DNA of 5,458 bases. Origin: Candidatus Moranbacteria bacterium RIFCSPHIGHO2_02_FULL_40_12b (GTDB lineage Bacteria; Patescibacteriota; Minisyncoccia; Moranbacterales; 2-12-FULL-40-10). Position numbers and translations under genes: made by a program. Shown here in pieces: positions 1-4,784 of the stretch (positions are counted from its first letter, which is position 1; each line of letters starts with the position of its first letter). The notes under the pieces were generated by a model. It saw only the letters and a list, made by a program, of their open reading frames with translations. It was not told the DNA's origin and searched no databases. The stretch covers positions 26,452-31,909 of the forward strand of contig MFRX01000012.1 in assembly GCA_001784725.1 (NCBI GenBank), in the 5' to 3' direction.

Positions 1-33
1 TTTTTTCGCTGCGCGCTTCCGTCAATCGCAGAT

Positions 34-1080
34 TTAGATCCTTTCTATCACGCGCATTTTCGCGCTTCTCGCGCGAGGATTGTTTCTTATTTCCTTTTCC
101 ATAGGAATGATCGGCCTTTTGGTTATTATTTTTACCTTTGGCTTTCCGCCGCAGATACAAATCGGAAATTCTTTTGGACAAACGCATCCCCCGGCGTTTT
201 CCCTGAAAAAATTTTTCACCAGTTTATCTTCTCCTGAATGGAAAGATATGGCTGCCAAACGGCCTTTCTTTTCTAACGCATCTATTGCTTGAGACAGAAA
301 TATTTTAATATTTGCCAGTTCGTTATTAACTTCCATCCTAAGCGCCAGAAATGTTTTGGTGGCGAAATGAATTCTGCGGTGTTTGTATGGTTGGGGAACG
401 GCCTTTTCGATAATCTCCACTAAATCCTTCGTGGTTGTTATCGGCTTTGCTTTCCTCGCCAGAACTATCGCCTTCGCAATTTTCCCTGAATATTTTTCAT
501 CGCCAAAAGTTCTAAAAATTTCCGCCAGCTGTTTTTCCTGATAATTATTGACTATTTCTCGGGCAGTTATGCTTCTATTCGTATATTCGTATCGATTCGC
601 CCGCCTCGCTTCGACAAGCGGAATCTGCGAGTCGAGACGGGTAATTCGTAAAGGTTTTCCCATTCTCATATCCAGCGGGCCGTCTTTTTGAAAGCTGAAT
701 CCCCTTTCAGCGTTTTCAATTTGATCAGAAGATAAACCGAAATCGGCGATTATCGCGTTGACTTTTTTAATTTTTAAATTTTCTAAAATATTTCCTAAAT
801 TCGCAAAATTACTGTTAATGAGATATGCGTTTTTAATTTTGAAAATTGGAAATTGGAGCTTGTTTGGAAATTGAAAATTAGAAATTAGAAATTCCGCGAA
901 ATATTTTATTGCATTAATGTCATTGTCAATCCCGATTAAAATTCCCCTGCTTCCGATTGCCTTTAATATTTCGCGGCTGTGCCCCCCTCCGCCCAACGTC
1001 GCGTCAACCACAATATCGCCTTTTTCCAAATTTAGCGCCTCAATGCTCTCCTTCAGTAAAACTGGCTTGTGGATACTCAT
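34..1080 (-). CDS. rsmH: 16S rRNA (cytosine(1402)-N(4))-methyltransferase RsmH
   Basis: SAM-dependent enzyme that N4-methylates C1402 in the ribosomal P site; cytoplasmic. The 348-residue product opens with the family signature HKPVLLKE (residues 4-11). It then shows the SAM loop GGGGHS (about 30-35), the acidic IGIDND strand (50-55), DFGLSSDQ and AERGFSF (113-130), DGPLDMRM (133-140), ALRMEVNNEL (246-255), SFHSGEDKLVK (280-290) and the cysteine-rich CVCP...CIC stretch followed by TKRPI near the C-terminus. I chose the ATG at 1078-1080 over one 24 nt upstream because the family starts just before HxPVLL and GGTGAT (1084-1089) is a usable Shine-Dalgarno; the upstream ATG has none. It lies 73 nt downstream of mraZ and is probably co-transcribed. 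Two segments are extra relative to the family pattern as I remember it: about residues 64-82 and 141-170. Both coincide with repeat DNA (separate entries) and keep the frame open. Confidence 0.97.
   Translation of the reverse strand: MSIHKPVLLKESIEALNLEKGDIVVDATLGGGGHSREILKAIGSRGILIGIDNDINAIKYFAEFLISNFQFPNKLQFPIFKIKNAYLINSNFANLGNILENLKIKKVNAIIADFGLSSDQIENAERGFSFQKDGPLDMRMGKPLRITRLDSQIPLVEARRANRYEYTNRSITAREIVNNYQEKQLAEIFRTFGDEKYSGKIAKAIVLARKAKPITTTKDLVEIIEKAVPQPYKHRRIHFATKTFLALRMEVNNELANIKIFLSQAIDALEKKGRLAAISFHSGEDKLVKNFFRENAGGCVCPKEFPICICGGKPKVKIITKRPIIPMEKEIRNNPRARSAKMRVIERI
593..648. repeat. Imperfect palindrome inside rsmH (in-frame insert)
   Basis: The arms 593-608 and 633-648 pair at 12 of 16 positions, and two of the mismatches become G-U pairs in the rsmH mRNA. 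The 24-nt centre can form an inner hairpin (CGCTT at 607-611 with AAGCG at 616-620). To the left, 577-598 carries ATTCGTAT-type units like those in the mraZ leader. The segment encodes roughly residues 141-170 of RsmH, between DMRM and the TAREIVNNY motif, where typical RsmH proteins have only a few residues. The palindrome is read directly from the sequence; that it is a mobile or palindromic insertion is an inference. Confidence 0.6.
841..893. repeat. Heptamer tandem repeat array inside rsmH
   Basis: Six 7-bp units of the type (G/A)(G/A)AAATT lie at 841-847, 848-854, 866-872, 873-879, 880-886 and 887-893. One 11-nt interruption falls at 855-865. The array lies within the rsmH reading frame and encodes a Phe/Ile/Asn/Gln/Pro-rich stretch (about residues 64-82) just after the SAM-binding acidic strand, a place where ordinary RsmH has a short helix. 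The low-complexity peptide contrasts with the conserved sequence on both sides. Confidence 0.7.
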
Positions 1081-1118
1081 TAAATCACCAGAACATAAAA
1101 ACACGAGAGTAAAAATTG

Positions 1119-1150
1119 TTTTAATGTTTTCATGCTTTAATGTTTTAATG
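1119..1150. repeat. Four tandem 8-bp repeats between mraZ and rsmH
   Basis: Units TTTTAATG, TTTTCATG, CTTTAATG and TTTTAATG follow each other without gaps at 1119-1126, 1127-1134, 1135-1142 and 1143-1150. The array starts 3 nt after the mraZ stop codon and would be part of the mraZ-rsmH transcript. No function is evident. Confidence 0.75.
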
Positions 1151-1153
1151 AAA

Positions 1154-1588
1154 TTAGTATACTCCTAACTTCCCCAATTGCTCCGCTATCTCATCGGTAT
1201 TTTTTTCGGCGTTACTTTTGTATTTCTTCCATTTATTCTCGTCCCACACTTCCATCCGGTTGTATAGTCCGGCGATCGTCACGTTTCTCCGCAGTTCCGC
1301 GTAGGACTTGAGATAATCGGGAAGCAGGACCCTTCCCTGCTTGTCCACTTCCACATCCGTCGCTCCGGCCAGCATCAGGCGGATAAAACTTCTCGTACTC
1401 GACTCCCCCACTGGAAGGGATCCCAGTTTCTTCGCCAGTTCTTTCCAAATTTTCAAAGGATAAATAAAGAGGCACCTGTCCAGCCCCCTTGTTATCACGG
1501 CGCGGCTCCCAATTTCTTTTCTGAATTTTGATGGAATCGCCAGCCGTTTTTTTGGATCAATGGAATGGGAATATTCTCCGATAAACAT
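1154..1588 (-). CDS. mraZ: Transcriptional regulator MraZ
   Basis: DNA-binding regulator that heads the division/cell-wall gene cluster and controls its own operon. The 144-residue length is typical. Both SpoVT-AbrB half-domains are visible: MFIGEYSHSIDPKKRLAIPSKFR at the N-terminus, with the DxxxR motif D11-R15, and VEVDKQGRVLLP, with D82-R86. The first residues MFIGEY are the canonical MraZ start. There is no clear Shine-Dalgarno in front of the ATG (1586-1588); instead a large inverted repeat occupies the leader. Upstream lies an excellent promoter covered by decamer boxes that match known MraZ binding sites, so autoregulation is very likely. rsmH follows after 73 nt, the usual order. Confidence 0.97.
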   Translation of the reverse strand: MFIGEYSHSIDPKKRLAIPSKFRKEIGSRAVITRGLDRCLFIYPLKIWKELAKKLGSLPVGESSTRSFIRLMLAGATDVEVDKQGRVLLPDYLKSYAELRRNVTIAGLYNRMEVWDENKWKKYKSNAEKNTDEIAEQLGKLGVY

Positions 1589-1598
1589 CTGCAGTTAT

Positions 1599-1675
1599 TT
1601 ACGAATTACGAATTTAGCGAAATTACAAATAAATATTTTCGGGTTTCGTACTTTCGTAAAATTCGTAGTTCGTAA
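1599..1675. repeat. 24-bp-arm inverted repeat in the mraZ leader
   Basis: The arms 1599-1622 and 1652-1675 are inverted copies that match at 21 of 24 positions, around a 29-nt loop. The arms are themselves made of ACGAATT heptamers (for example 1601-1607 and 1608-1614). The element lies between the predicted mraZ transcription start (about 1707) and the ATG, so the mRNA should fold into a long AT-rich hairpin that ends 10 nt before the start codon. It could influence translation or be a passive intergenic repeat; the sequence does not decide. Confidence 0.75.
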
Positions 1676-1677
1676 TT

Positions 1678-1748
1678 CTACCACTTTACACCACTTTATG
1701 TCACTTTAACTACATTTTACTCCACTGCAAAACACTTGTCAACACTTT
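1678..1748 (-). promoter_or_regulatory. MraZ operator: seven decamer-spaced AAAGTG boxes
   Basis: Read on the minus strand, boxes begin at 1748 (AAAGTGTTGA), 1738 (CAAGTGTTTT), 1728 (GCAGTGGAGT), 1718 (AAAATGTAGTT, one base longer), 1707 (AAAGTGACAT), 1697 (AAAGTGGTGT) and 1687 (AAAGTGGTAG). Four are perfect AAAGTG and three are near matches. From published work I recall that Mollicutes MraZ binds tandem AAAGTG(T/G)N3 repeats, which is the same motif and period. The boxes run from the -35 hexamer to about +30, so bound MraZ would contact the whole promoter. Confidence 0.85.
1714..1742 (-). promoter_or_regulatory. Promoter of mraZ-rsmH
   Basis: On the minus strand a perfect -35 TTGACA (1737-1742) is followed by a 17-bp spacer (1720-1736) and the -10 hexamer TAAAAT (1714-1719). 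The expected start is near 1707, which gives a leader of about 119 nt. The promoter is embedded in the MraZ box array. Confidence 0.85.
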
Positions 1749-1755
1749 TTCCCAA

Positions 1756-1784
1756 AACAAAAAATAGCTTAAATAAGCTATTTT
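1756..1784 (-). terminator. Intrinsic terminator after the 76-residue protein gene
   Basis: A perfect 10-bp stem (1761-1770 with 1775-1784, 4-nt loop) is followed on the minus strand by a T-rich run (TTTTTTGTTTT, overlapping the stem end). It lies 36 nt after the stop codon of the 1820-2050 gene and just before the mraZ promoter, so it insulates mraZ from upstream transcription. The stem is AT-rich, so it may be only moderately strong. Confidence 0.65.
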
Positions 1785-1819
1785 CTGAAAGATTATTCAC
1801 ACCTTGTCCACTTTTCTCC

Positions 1820-2050
1820 TTATTTGCAATCCTTCGGGCAATTTTCGCGGTTTTCCGGCAAGGGACAATTAATGCCCGCACAAACTATATCATCGCACAC
1901 GCCGTCGCCGCAGACGCTTTTTTGCCTTTCACCCTGATTTCCTTTCTCCCCTTTCATTTTGTTATAAACATAATATCCGGCAAATGCGATCACTCCCAAA
2001 AGAAATGCCAGTGTAATAAGAACAACGATTGCGAGAAATATCCGCTTCAT
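1820..2050 (-). CDS. Small membrane-anchored or secreted six-cysteine protein
   Basis: I cannot name the family. The 76-residue product starts MKRIF and has a hydrophobic segment at about residues 4-28 (signal anchor or signal peptide). A short charged linker (KMKGEKGNQGERQK) follows, then a tail with six cysteines in the pattern CGDGVCDDxxC-CPLPEN-NCPKDC (residues 47-75). CGDGxC...NCPxDC modules recur in exported bacterial and archaeal proteins and are thought to be disulfide- or metal-stabilised, so the tail probably faces the outside. No good Shine-Dalgarno precedes the ATG. The gene is monocistronic: it has a downstream terminator and a 143-nt gap with a possible promoter upstream. I prefer it over the longer opposite-strand frame because of the signal segment and ordered cysteines. 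Confidence 0.7.
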   Translation of the reverse strand: MKRIFLAIVVLITLAFLLGVIAFAGYYVYNKMKGEKGNQGERQKSVCGDGVCDDIVCAGINCPLPENRENCPKDCK

Positions 2051-2063
2051 AATAAAATTTTAA

Positions 2064-2098
2064 AGTTGTTAGTTGTGGGTTGTAAGTTGTTAGTTATA
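2064..2098. repeat. Five tandem heptamers upstream of the small cysteine-rich gene
   Basis: Contiguous 7-bp units AGTTGTT, AGTTGTG, GGTTGTA, AGTTGTT and AGTTATA lie at 2064-2070, 2071-2077, 2078-2084, 2085-2091 and 2092-2098. They sit 14 nt upstream of the start codon of the 76-residue protein gene and would be in its leader. No function is evident. Confidence 0.75.
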
Positions 2099-2175
2099 AA
2101 TTACTTCGCCGCCATTTGGTCTTTTCCGTATAAAGTCATTATCCATATTAGAATGTGCTTTGGTTCACGATATTT

Positions 2176-2184
2176 ATTATAACA
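2176..2184 (-). promoter_or_regulatory. Possible extended -10 promoter of the 76-residue protein gene
   Basis: On the minus strand TGTTATAAT (2176-2184) combines a perfect TATAAT with the TGn extension. The -35 region is poor (TTTTGA with a 16-bp spacer). It lies just after the nuclease gene's stop and about 125 nt upstream of the small gene. Confidence 0.35.
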
Positions 2185-2193
2185 AATTTTCTT

Positions 2194-2874
2194 TTAATCA
2201 AAATCAACCAAGTTGTTCCCCCATGAGCAGTACTCGCAGTTAGAATGGCGCGCGGGAATCGGGCCGCGAAGGCATTTTACCGCTTCAACAAATAATTCTT
2301 TGGCGCGCTCGGCTGAAACCGGAATTTCCTTGGGCTCGACATTGAACTTTACGATTCCTCCCTTATCCACTTTCTCCGGATAGTAATAGACGAGATAGGA
2401 AAAATTTCCTGCCGGATAGCCGTTGGATTCTAAAAGCAACGCGTAAGTGTCCAGTTGCGTCTGGTAATATCTTTCGCTGTCGCCCTCTTTTGGAGCGAAC
2501 CCTCGGGTTTTATAGTCCAGCGGGATATGCCTTTTTTCATATTCCATGCAATCATCCAGCGCGCCGAATAAAGTCGCGTTCAACTTTTCGTCTTTATATT
2601 TCAGCCCGGTTCGCCAGTTCCGCCATCGATTTAATAATTTCAAATCGGTTATCAGATTCCCTTTTACTTTTCCGCTGATTTCTGGCGGAAGCGTTCCACG
2701 ATACTGGTCGAAATATTTTTTGATGACCAAATCCATTCCGCCGGGAAGCGACGGAAAAATTCCCCGCGGCCGATGGACATTTTCATTATAATGCAGCCAA
2801 AAGCACCTGGGGCAATTCCTAAAAAGCCCAAATCCAGTCGTCGGCGACAATTTTATAACTTCGCTGTTTTCCAT
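2194..2874 (-). CDS. PD-(D/E)XK family nuclease, Cas4/RecB-like, with two CxxC pairs
   Basis: Predicted metal-dependent nuclease, 226 residues. The core is visible: GALDD (104-108, acidic D107), the catalytic strand PLDYKT (119-123, D120 and K122) and the following helix with QLDTY (140-144), the QxxxY motif of RecB/Cas4-type nucleases. Paired cysteines flank the core: CPRC (21-24) near the N-terminus and CEYC (213-216) near the C-terminus. This position could hold a Fe-S cluster, as in Cas4 and AddB, or zinc; those families have one plus three cysteines, here two plus two. No cas genes or CRISPR repeats are in the window, so this is not called Cas4. It lies 59 nt downstream of rtcB and has its own predicted promoter. 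The best Shine-Dalgarno-like AAGGA abuts the ATG directly, too close for normal use. Substrate and pathway are unknown. Confidence 0.8.
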   Translation of the reverse strand: MENSEVIKLSPTTGFGLFRNCPRCFWLHYNENVHRPRGIFPSLPGGMDLVIKKYFDQYRGTLPPEISGKVKGNLITDLKLLNRWRNWRTGLKYKDEKLNATLFGALDDCMEYEKRHIPLDYKTRGFAPKEGDSERYYQTQLDTYALLLESNGYPAGNFSYLVYYYPEKVDKGGIVKFNVEPKEIPVSAERAKELFVEAVKCLRGPIPARHSNCEYCSWGNNLVDFD

Positions 2875-2880
2875 TCCTTA

Positions 2881-2909
2881 ATTCTAACAAACTTTTAAAG
2901 TATTAACAA
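2881..2909 (-). promoter_or_regulatory. Promoter of the nuclease gene, possibly giving a leaderless mRNA
   Basis: On the minus strand TTGTTA (2904-2909), a 17-bp spacer and TAGAAT (2881-2886), with a TGn extension before the -10 hexamer. Only 6 nt separate the -10 from the ATG at 2874, so a start at the usual 7 nt would fall on the A of the ATG. Confidence 0.55.
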
Positions 2910-2933
2910 AAATAAAAAAATTAAATTTTCTAA

Positions 2934-4370
2934 TCATCCTTTTATCACTACTAGTGGTTTCAACCGCGCCACTTTTTTCGCTATTCCCGCCTTGTCCACG
3001 ATGTCAACGACATCATGAATGTTTTTGTAGGCCTCCGGCGCTTCTTCAACCAGTCCCCGGATTGATCCCGCTTTGACAATAATATTTTCCTTTTTCAGAT
3101 TATTTTTCAGCCGGTCAACGGTTATCATTCTTTTCGCCTGATGCCGCGACATTTGCCGCCCCGCCCCGTGGCAGGTAGAACCGAAACTTTCTTCCATCGC
3201 TTTGTCGGTTCCGACAAGAACATAGGAAGCCGTCCCCATGCTTCCGGGAATAATCACTGGCTGCCCCGGAAAAGCTCTCGTCGCCCCCTTGCGATGCACT
3301 ATCAACACGGACTTATACTGACTTGACGCTGGCTCACGCTGAATATTATCCGTATTAGTCCGCGTATAGTGTTCTTCAATCTTGGCGATATTATGCGCCA
3401 CATCATATAGAATGGATAATTTGCTTCCGTCAAAAATTTTCGCCCAAATCTTCCTCACCAGCCAGGTGATTAATTGCCGGTTCGCCCAGGCGAAGTTCGC
3501 CGCCGCCGCCATGGCGCTGAAATATTTCTGCCCTTCGGGAGAGGAAAAAGGAACGCAAACCAATTCCCGGTCAGGAACGGTAATTTTATATTTAGACATC
3601 GCTTTGTTCATTATCCGGATATAATCAGTCGCCACTTGATGCCCCAGTCCCCGCGAGCCGGTGTGAATTAAAACCGTAGTTTGATTTTTCCTCAATCCGA
3701 AACTCTCCGCGATTTGACCGTCAAATACTTCTTCCACTTTTCCGACTTCAATAAAATGATTTCCCGCTCCCAATGTGCCCAGTTGATCCCGTCCTCTTTT
3801 TTTCGCGTGGTCCGATACCGCTCCCGCGTCGGCATTTTCAATTTTCCCATCGGACTCAATATGATTCAGGTCGTCTTTATTTCCGTAACCCTCTTTCACT
3901 GCCCATTCGGCGCCGTTGTTTAATACTTCGCCTAATTTTTTGCCGTCCAGTTTGATTTTCCCTCCCCTTCCCACGCCGGAAGGTATTTCGCTGAATAATT
4001 CTCCGGCTAGTTTTTCCAAATTATTTTTTACGTCTTCAAAATTTAATTCTGATTTTAACAGCCGCACCCCGCAGTTGATGTCATATCCGATCCCGCCGGG
4101 ACTAATTGCCCCGTTGGGATATGAAGTCGCCGCCACCCCGCCGATAGGAAATCCGTATCCCTCGTGCGCGTCCGGCATAGCGTAGGCCGCTTTTTGGATT
4201 CCGGGAAGAGCCGTAACATTTATTAATTGTTCCATTGACCGGTCGCGGAACAATTCCTCCAGCATTTTTTCGCTCGCAAAAACCCGCGCCGGCACTTTCA
4301 TGTCCGCCCGGTATGACTTGGGTATTTCCCAAAGATAATCGGTGATTTTAATAAGATTTTGTTTGTTCAT
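2934..4370 (-). CDS. rtcB: RNA-splicing ligase RtcB
   Basis: GTP- and Mn2+-dependent ligase that joins 2',3'-cyclic phosphate (or 3'-phosphate) and 5'-OH RNA ends, in tRNA splicing or RNA repair. The 478 residues match the family's full length. Visible motifs: DAHEGYGFPIGG (67-78), GGIGYDINCGVR with metal ligands D97 and C100, GAGNHF with N204 and H205, LIHTGSRG with H236, DVAHN with H326, HRKGATRAFPG (359-369) and HGAGRQMSR with H401, the histidine that becomes guanylylated. The ending KPLVVIKG before TGA is the usual C-terminus. AGGAAAG lies 7 nt before the ATG as Shine-Dalgarno, but it overlaps the base of a leader palindrome. Residues 335-354 are about 12 longer than I expect for the family and coincide with an inverted repeat. 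Its activator archease lies upstream on the same strand, separated by a plus-strand gene. Confidence 0.98.
   Translation of the reverse strand: MNKQNLIKITDYLWEIPKSYRADMKVPARVFASEKMLEELFRDRSMEQLINVTALPGIQKAAYAMPDAHEGYGFPIGGVAATSYPNGAISPGGIGYDINCGVRLLKSELNFEDVKNNLEKLAGELFSEIPSGVGRGGKIKLDGKKLGEVLNNGAEWAVKEGYGNKDDLNHIESDGKIENADAGAVSDHAKKRGRDQLGTLGAGNHFIEVGKVEEVFDGQIAESFGLRKNQTTVLIHTGSRGLGHQVATDYIRIMNKAMSKYKITVPDRELVCVPFSSPEGQKYFSAMAAAANFAWANRQLITWLVRKIWAKIFDGSKLSILYDVAHNIAKIEEHYTRTNTDNIQREPASSQYKSVLIVHRKGATRAFPGQPVIIPGSMGTASYVLVGTDKAMEESFGSTCHGAGRQMSRHQAKRMITVDRLKNNLKKENIIVKAGSIRGLVEEAPEAYKNIHDVVDIVDKAGIAKKVARLKPLVVIKG
3297..3371. repeat. Imperfect palindrome inside rtcB
   Basis: The arms 3297-3320 and 3350-3371 are inverted copies that match at 19 of 22 aligned positions with one 2-nt bulge; the outermost six (CACTAT/ATAGTG) are perfect. 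The loop is 29 nt. The arms and loop encode about residues 334-358, between the EEH and VHRKGATRAF motifs. The residues that look extra (335-354, Thr/Asn/Gln/Ser-rich) lie inside the palindrome. The frame stays open through it. Confidence 0.6.
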
Positions 4371-4381
4371 ATCGTTACTTT

Positions 4382-4454
4382 CCTACAAATTACGAATCCT
4401 TTTACAAACTTACAAATATTTGTATTATTTGTAATTTATTTGTAAATTTGTAGG
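4382..4454. repeat. 73-bp near-symmetric palindrome in the rtcB leader
   Basis: The outer arms CCTACAAATT (4382-4391) and AATTTGTAGG (4445-4454) are perfect inverted copies. The centre TACAAATATTTGTA (4411-4424) is also a perfect palindrome, and both share a midpoint near 4418. Between them are further TTACAAA-type units that pair imperfectly. In the rtcB mRNA the 3' arm includes three of the four bases of the AGGA Shine-Dalgarno (4381-4384), so the folded hairpin would partly hide the ribosome binding site. Confidence 0.75.
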
Positions 4455-4457
4455 GTC

Positions 4458-4486
4458 TTGACTTTTTCCCGAAATGGGAGTATAAT
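4458..4486 (+). promoter_or_regulatory. Promoter of the 77-residue membrane protein gene
   Basis: TTGACT (4458-4463), a 17-bp spacer and a perfect TATAAT (4481-4486). The expected start is near 4493, giving a leader of about 50 nt. The spacer holds a small dyad, TCCC (4467-4470) and GGGA (4476-4479). Confidence 0.85.
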
Positions 4487-4510
4487 AGTACATAGAGTAA
4501 AATTACTCAA
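4482..4510 (-). promoter_or_regulatory. Divergent promoter of rtcB sharing the -10 region
   Basis: On the minus strand TTGAGT (4505-4510), a 17-bp spacer and TATTAT (4482-4487). The -10 is offset by one base from the plus-strand TATAAT, so both directions use one symmetric TATAATA block. The expected start is near 4475, giving a leader of about 105 nt that contains the complete 73-bp palindrome. Confidence 0.55.
4495..4508. promoter_or_regulatory. 14-bp dyad, candidate operator of both divergent promoters
   Basis: GAGTAA (4495-4500), AA, TTACTC (4503-4508): a perfect 6-bp dyad. It covers the region just after the predicted plus-strand start (about 4493) and overlaps the -35 and spacer of the minus-strand promoter, so one bound protein could affect both. 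Because the central gap is 2 nt, a DNA-level dyad is more likely than an RNA hairpin. The binding protein is unknown. Confidence 0.5.
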
Positions 4511-4542
4511 AATTTCTTTAACAATCAAAAGGAGGGAAATTT

Positions 4543-4776
4543 ATGAAAACTTTGAGAGGACTTTTTATTGCCTTAACGGTTCAGTTTTTTGTGCTAGGCA
4601 ATGCTCTCGCAAAAATGGGCTCTGGTATTCCTATCATACCACGGAAAGAAACAATACCCATGGTTTGTGATAAATTCCATTATATTCTCACAGGGATGGC
4701 GATCGGATTGGCTATCAGCCTTCTGACTGCTTTTGCGGTTGGTCTGTGGAACAGAAAACAGAAAACTGTTGGTTGA
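4543..4776 (+). CDS. Small signal-peptide/transmembrane protein of unknown function
   Basis: I do not recognise the family. The 77-residue product has a textbook N-terminal signal segment (MKTLRG, hydrophobic 7-20, ALA at 21-23 as a plausible signal peptidase I site). A short Pro/Ile-rich linker with a single cysteine (C42) follows, then a second hydrophobic stretch at about 47-69 and a basic tail NRKQKTVG. After cleavage it would be a single-pass protein with a short exported N-terminus. A strong Shine-Dalgarno AGGAGG (4530-4535) sits 7 nt before the ATG, the best in the window. With its own near-consensus promoter and strong terminator it is a compact plus-strand unit between the minus-strand archease and rtcB genes, so high expression is likely. 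It ends in TGA. Confidence 0.75.
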   Translation: MKTLRGLFIALTVQFFVLGNALAKMGSGIPIIPRKETIPMVCDKFHYILTGMAIGLAISLLTAFAVGLWNRKQKTVG

Positions 4777-4784
4777 AATTTCGC

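Noticed and set aside
1..33. Possible TTG start (23-25) of the next dcw gene after rsmH
   Set aside because: Only eight codons are visible, the nearest AGGA is about 13 nt away and no family signal can be read.
1081..1104. Upstream ATG for rsmH at 1104
   Set aside because: It adds eight residues not typical of the family and has no Shine-Dalgarno; the ATG at 1080 has GGTGAT at suitable spacing.
1809..1814. An additional AAAGTG (minus strand) beyond the MraZ box array
   Set aside because: It is 66 bp from the nearest box, out of the 10-bp register and near the end of another transcript, so it is likely chance.
1736..2182. Plus-strand open frame of 148 codons opposite the small cysteine-rich gene
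   Set aside because: It starts in the mraZ promoter, has no Shine-Dalgarno, and spans a terminator and a tandem repeat. The minus-strand frame has a coherent signal segment and cysteine module.
2194..2874. Calling the nuclease Cas4
   Set aside because: No CRISPR repeats or cas genes are in the window, the cysteine pattern is two plus two rather than one plus three, and many non-CRISPR PD-(D/E)XK proteins share the visible motifs.
2875..2933. Terminator between rtcB and the nuclease gene
   Set aside because: Only a weak all-AT stem (AAAATT/AATTTT) before a T run is present, with no GC pairs; not enough to call a terminator.
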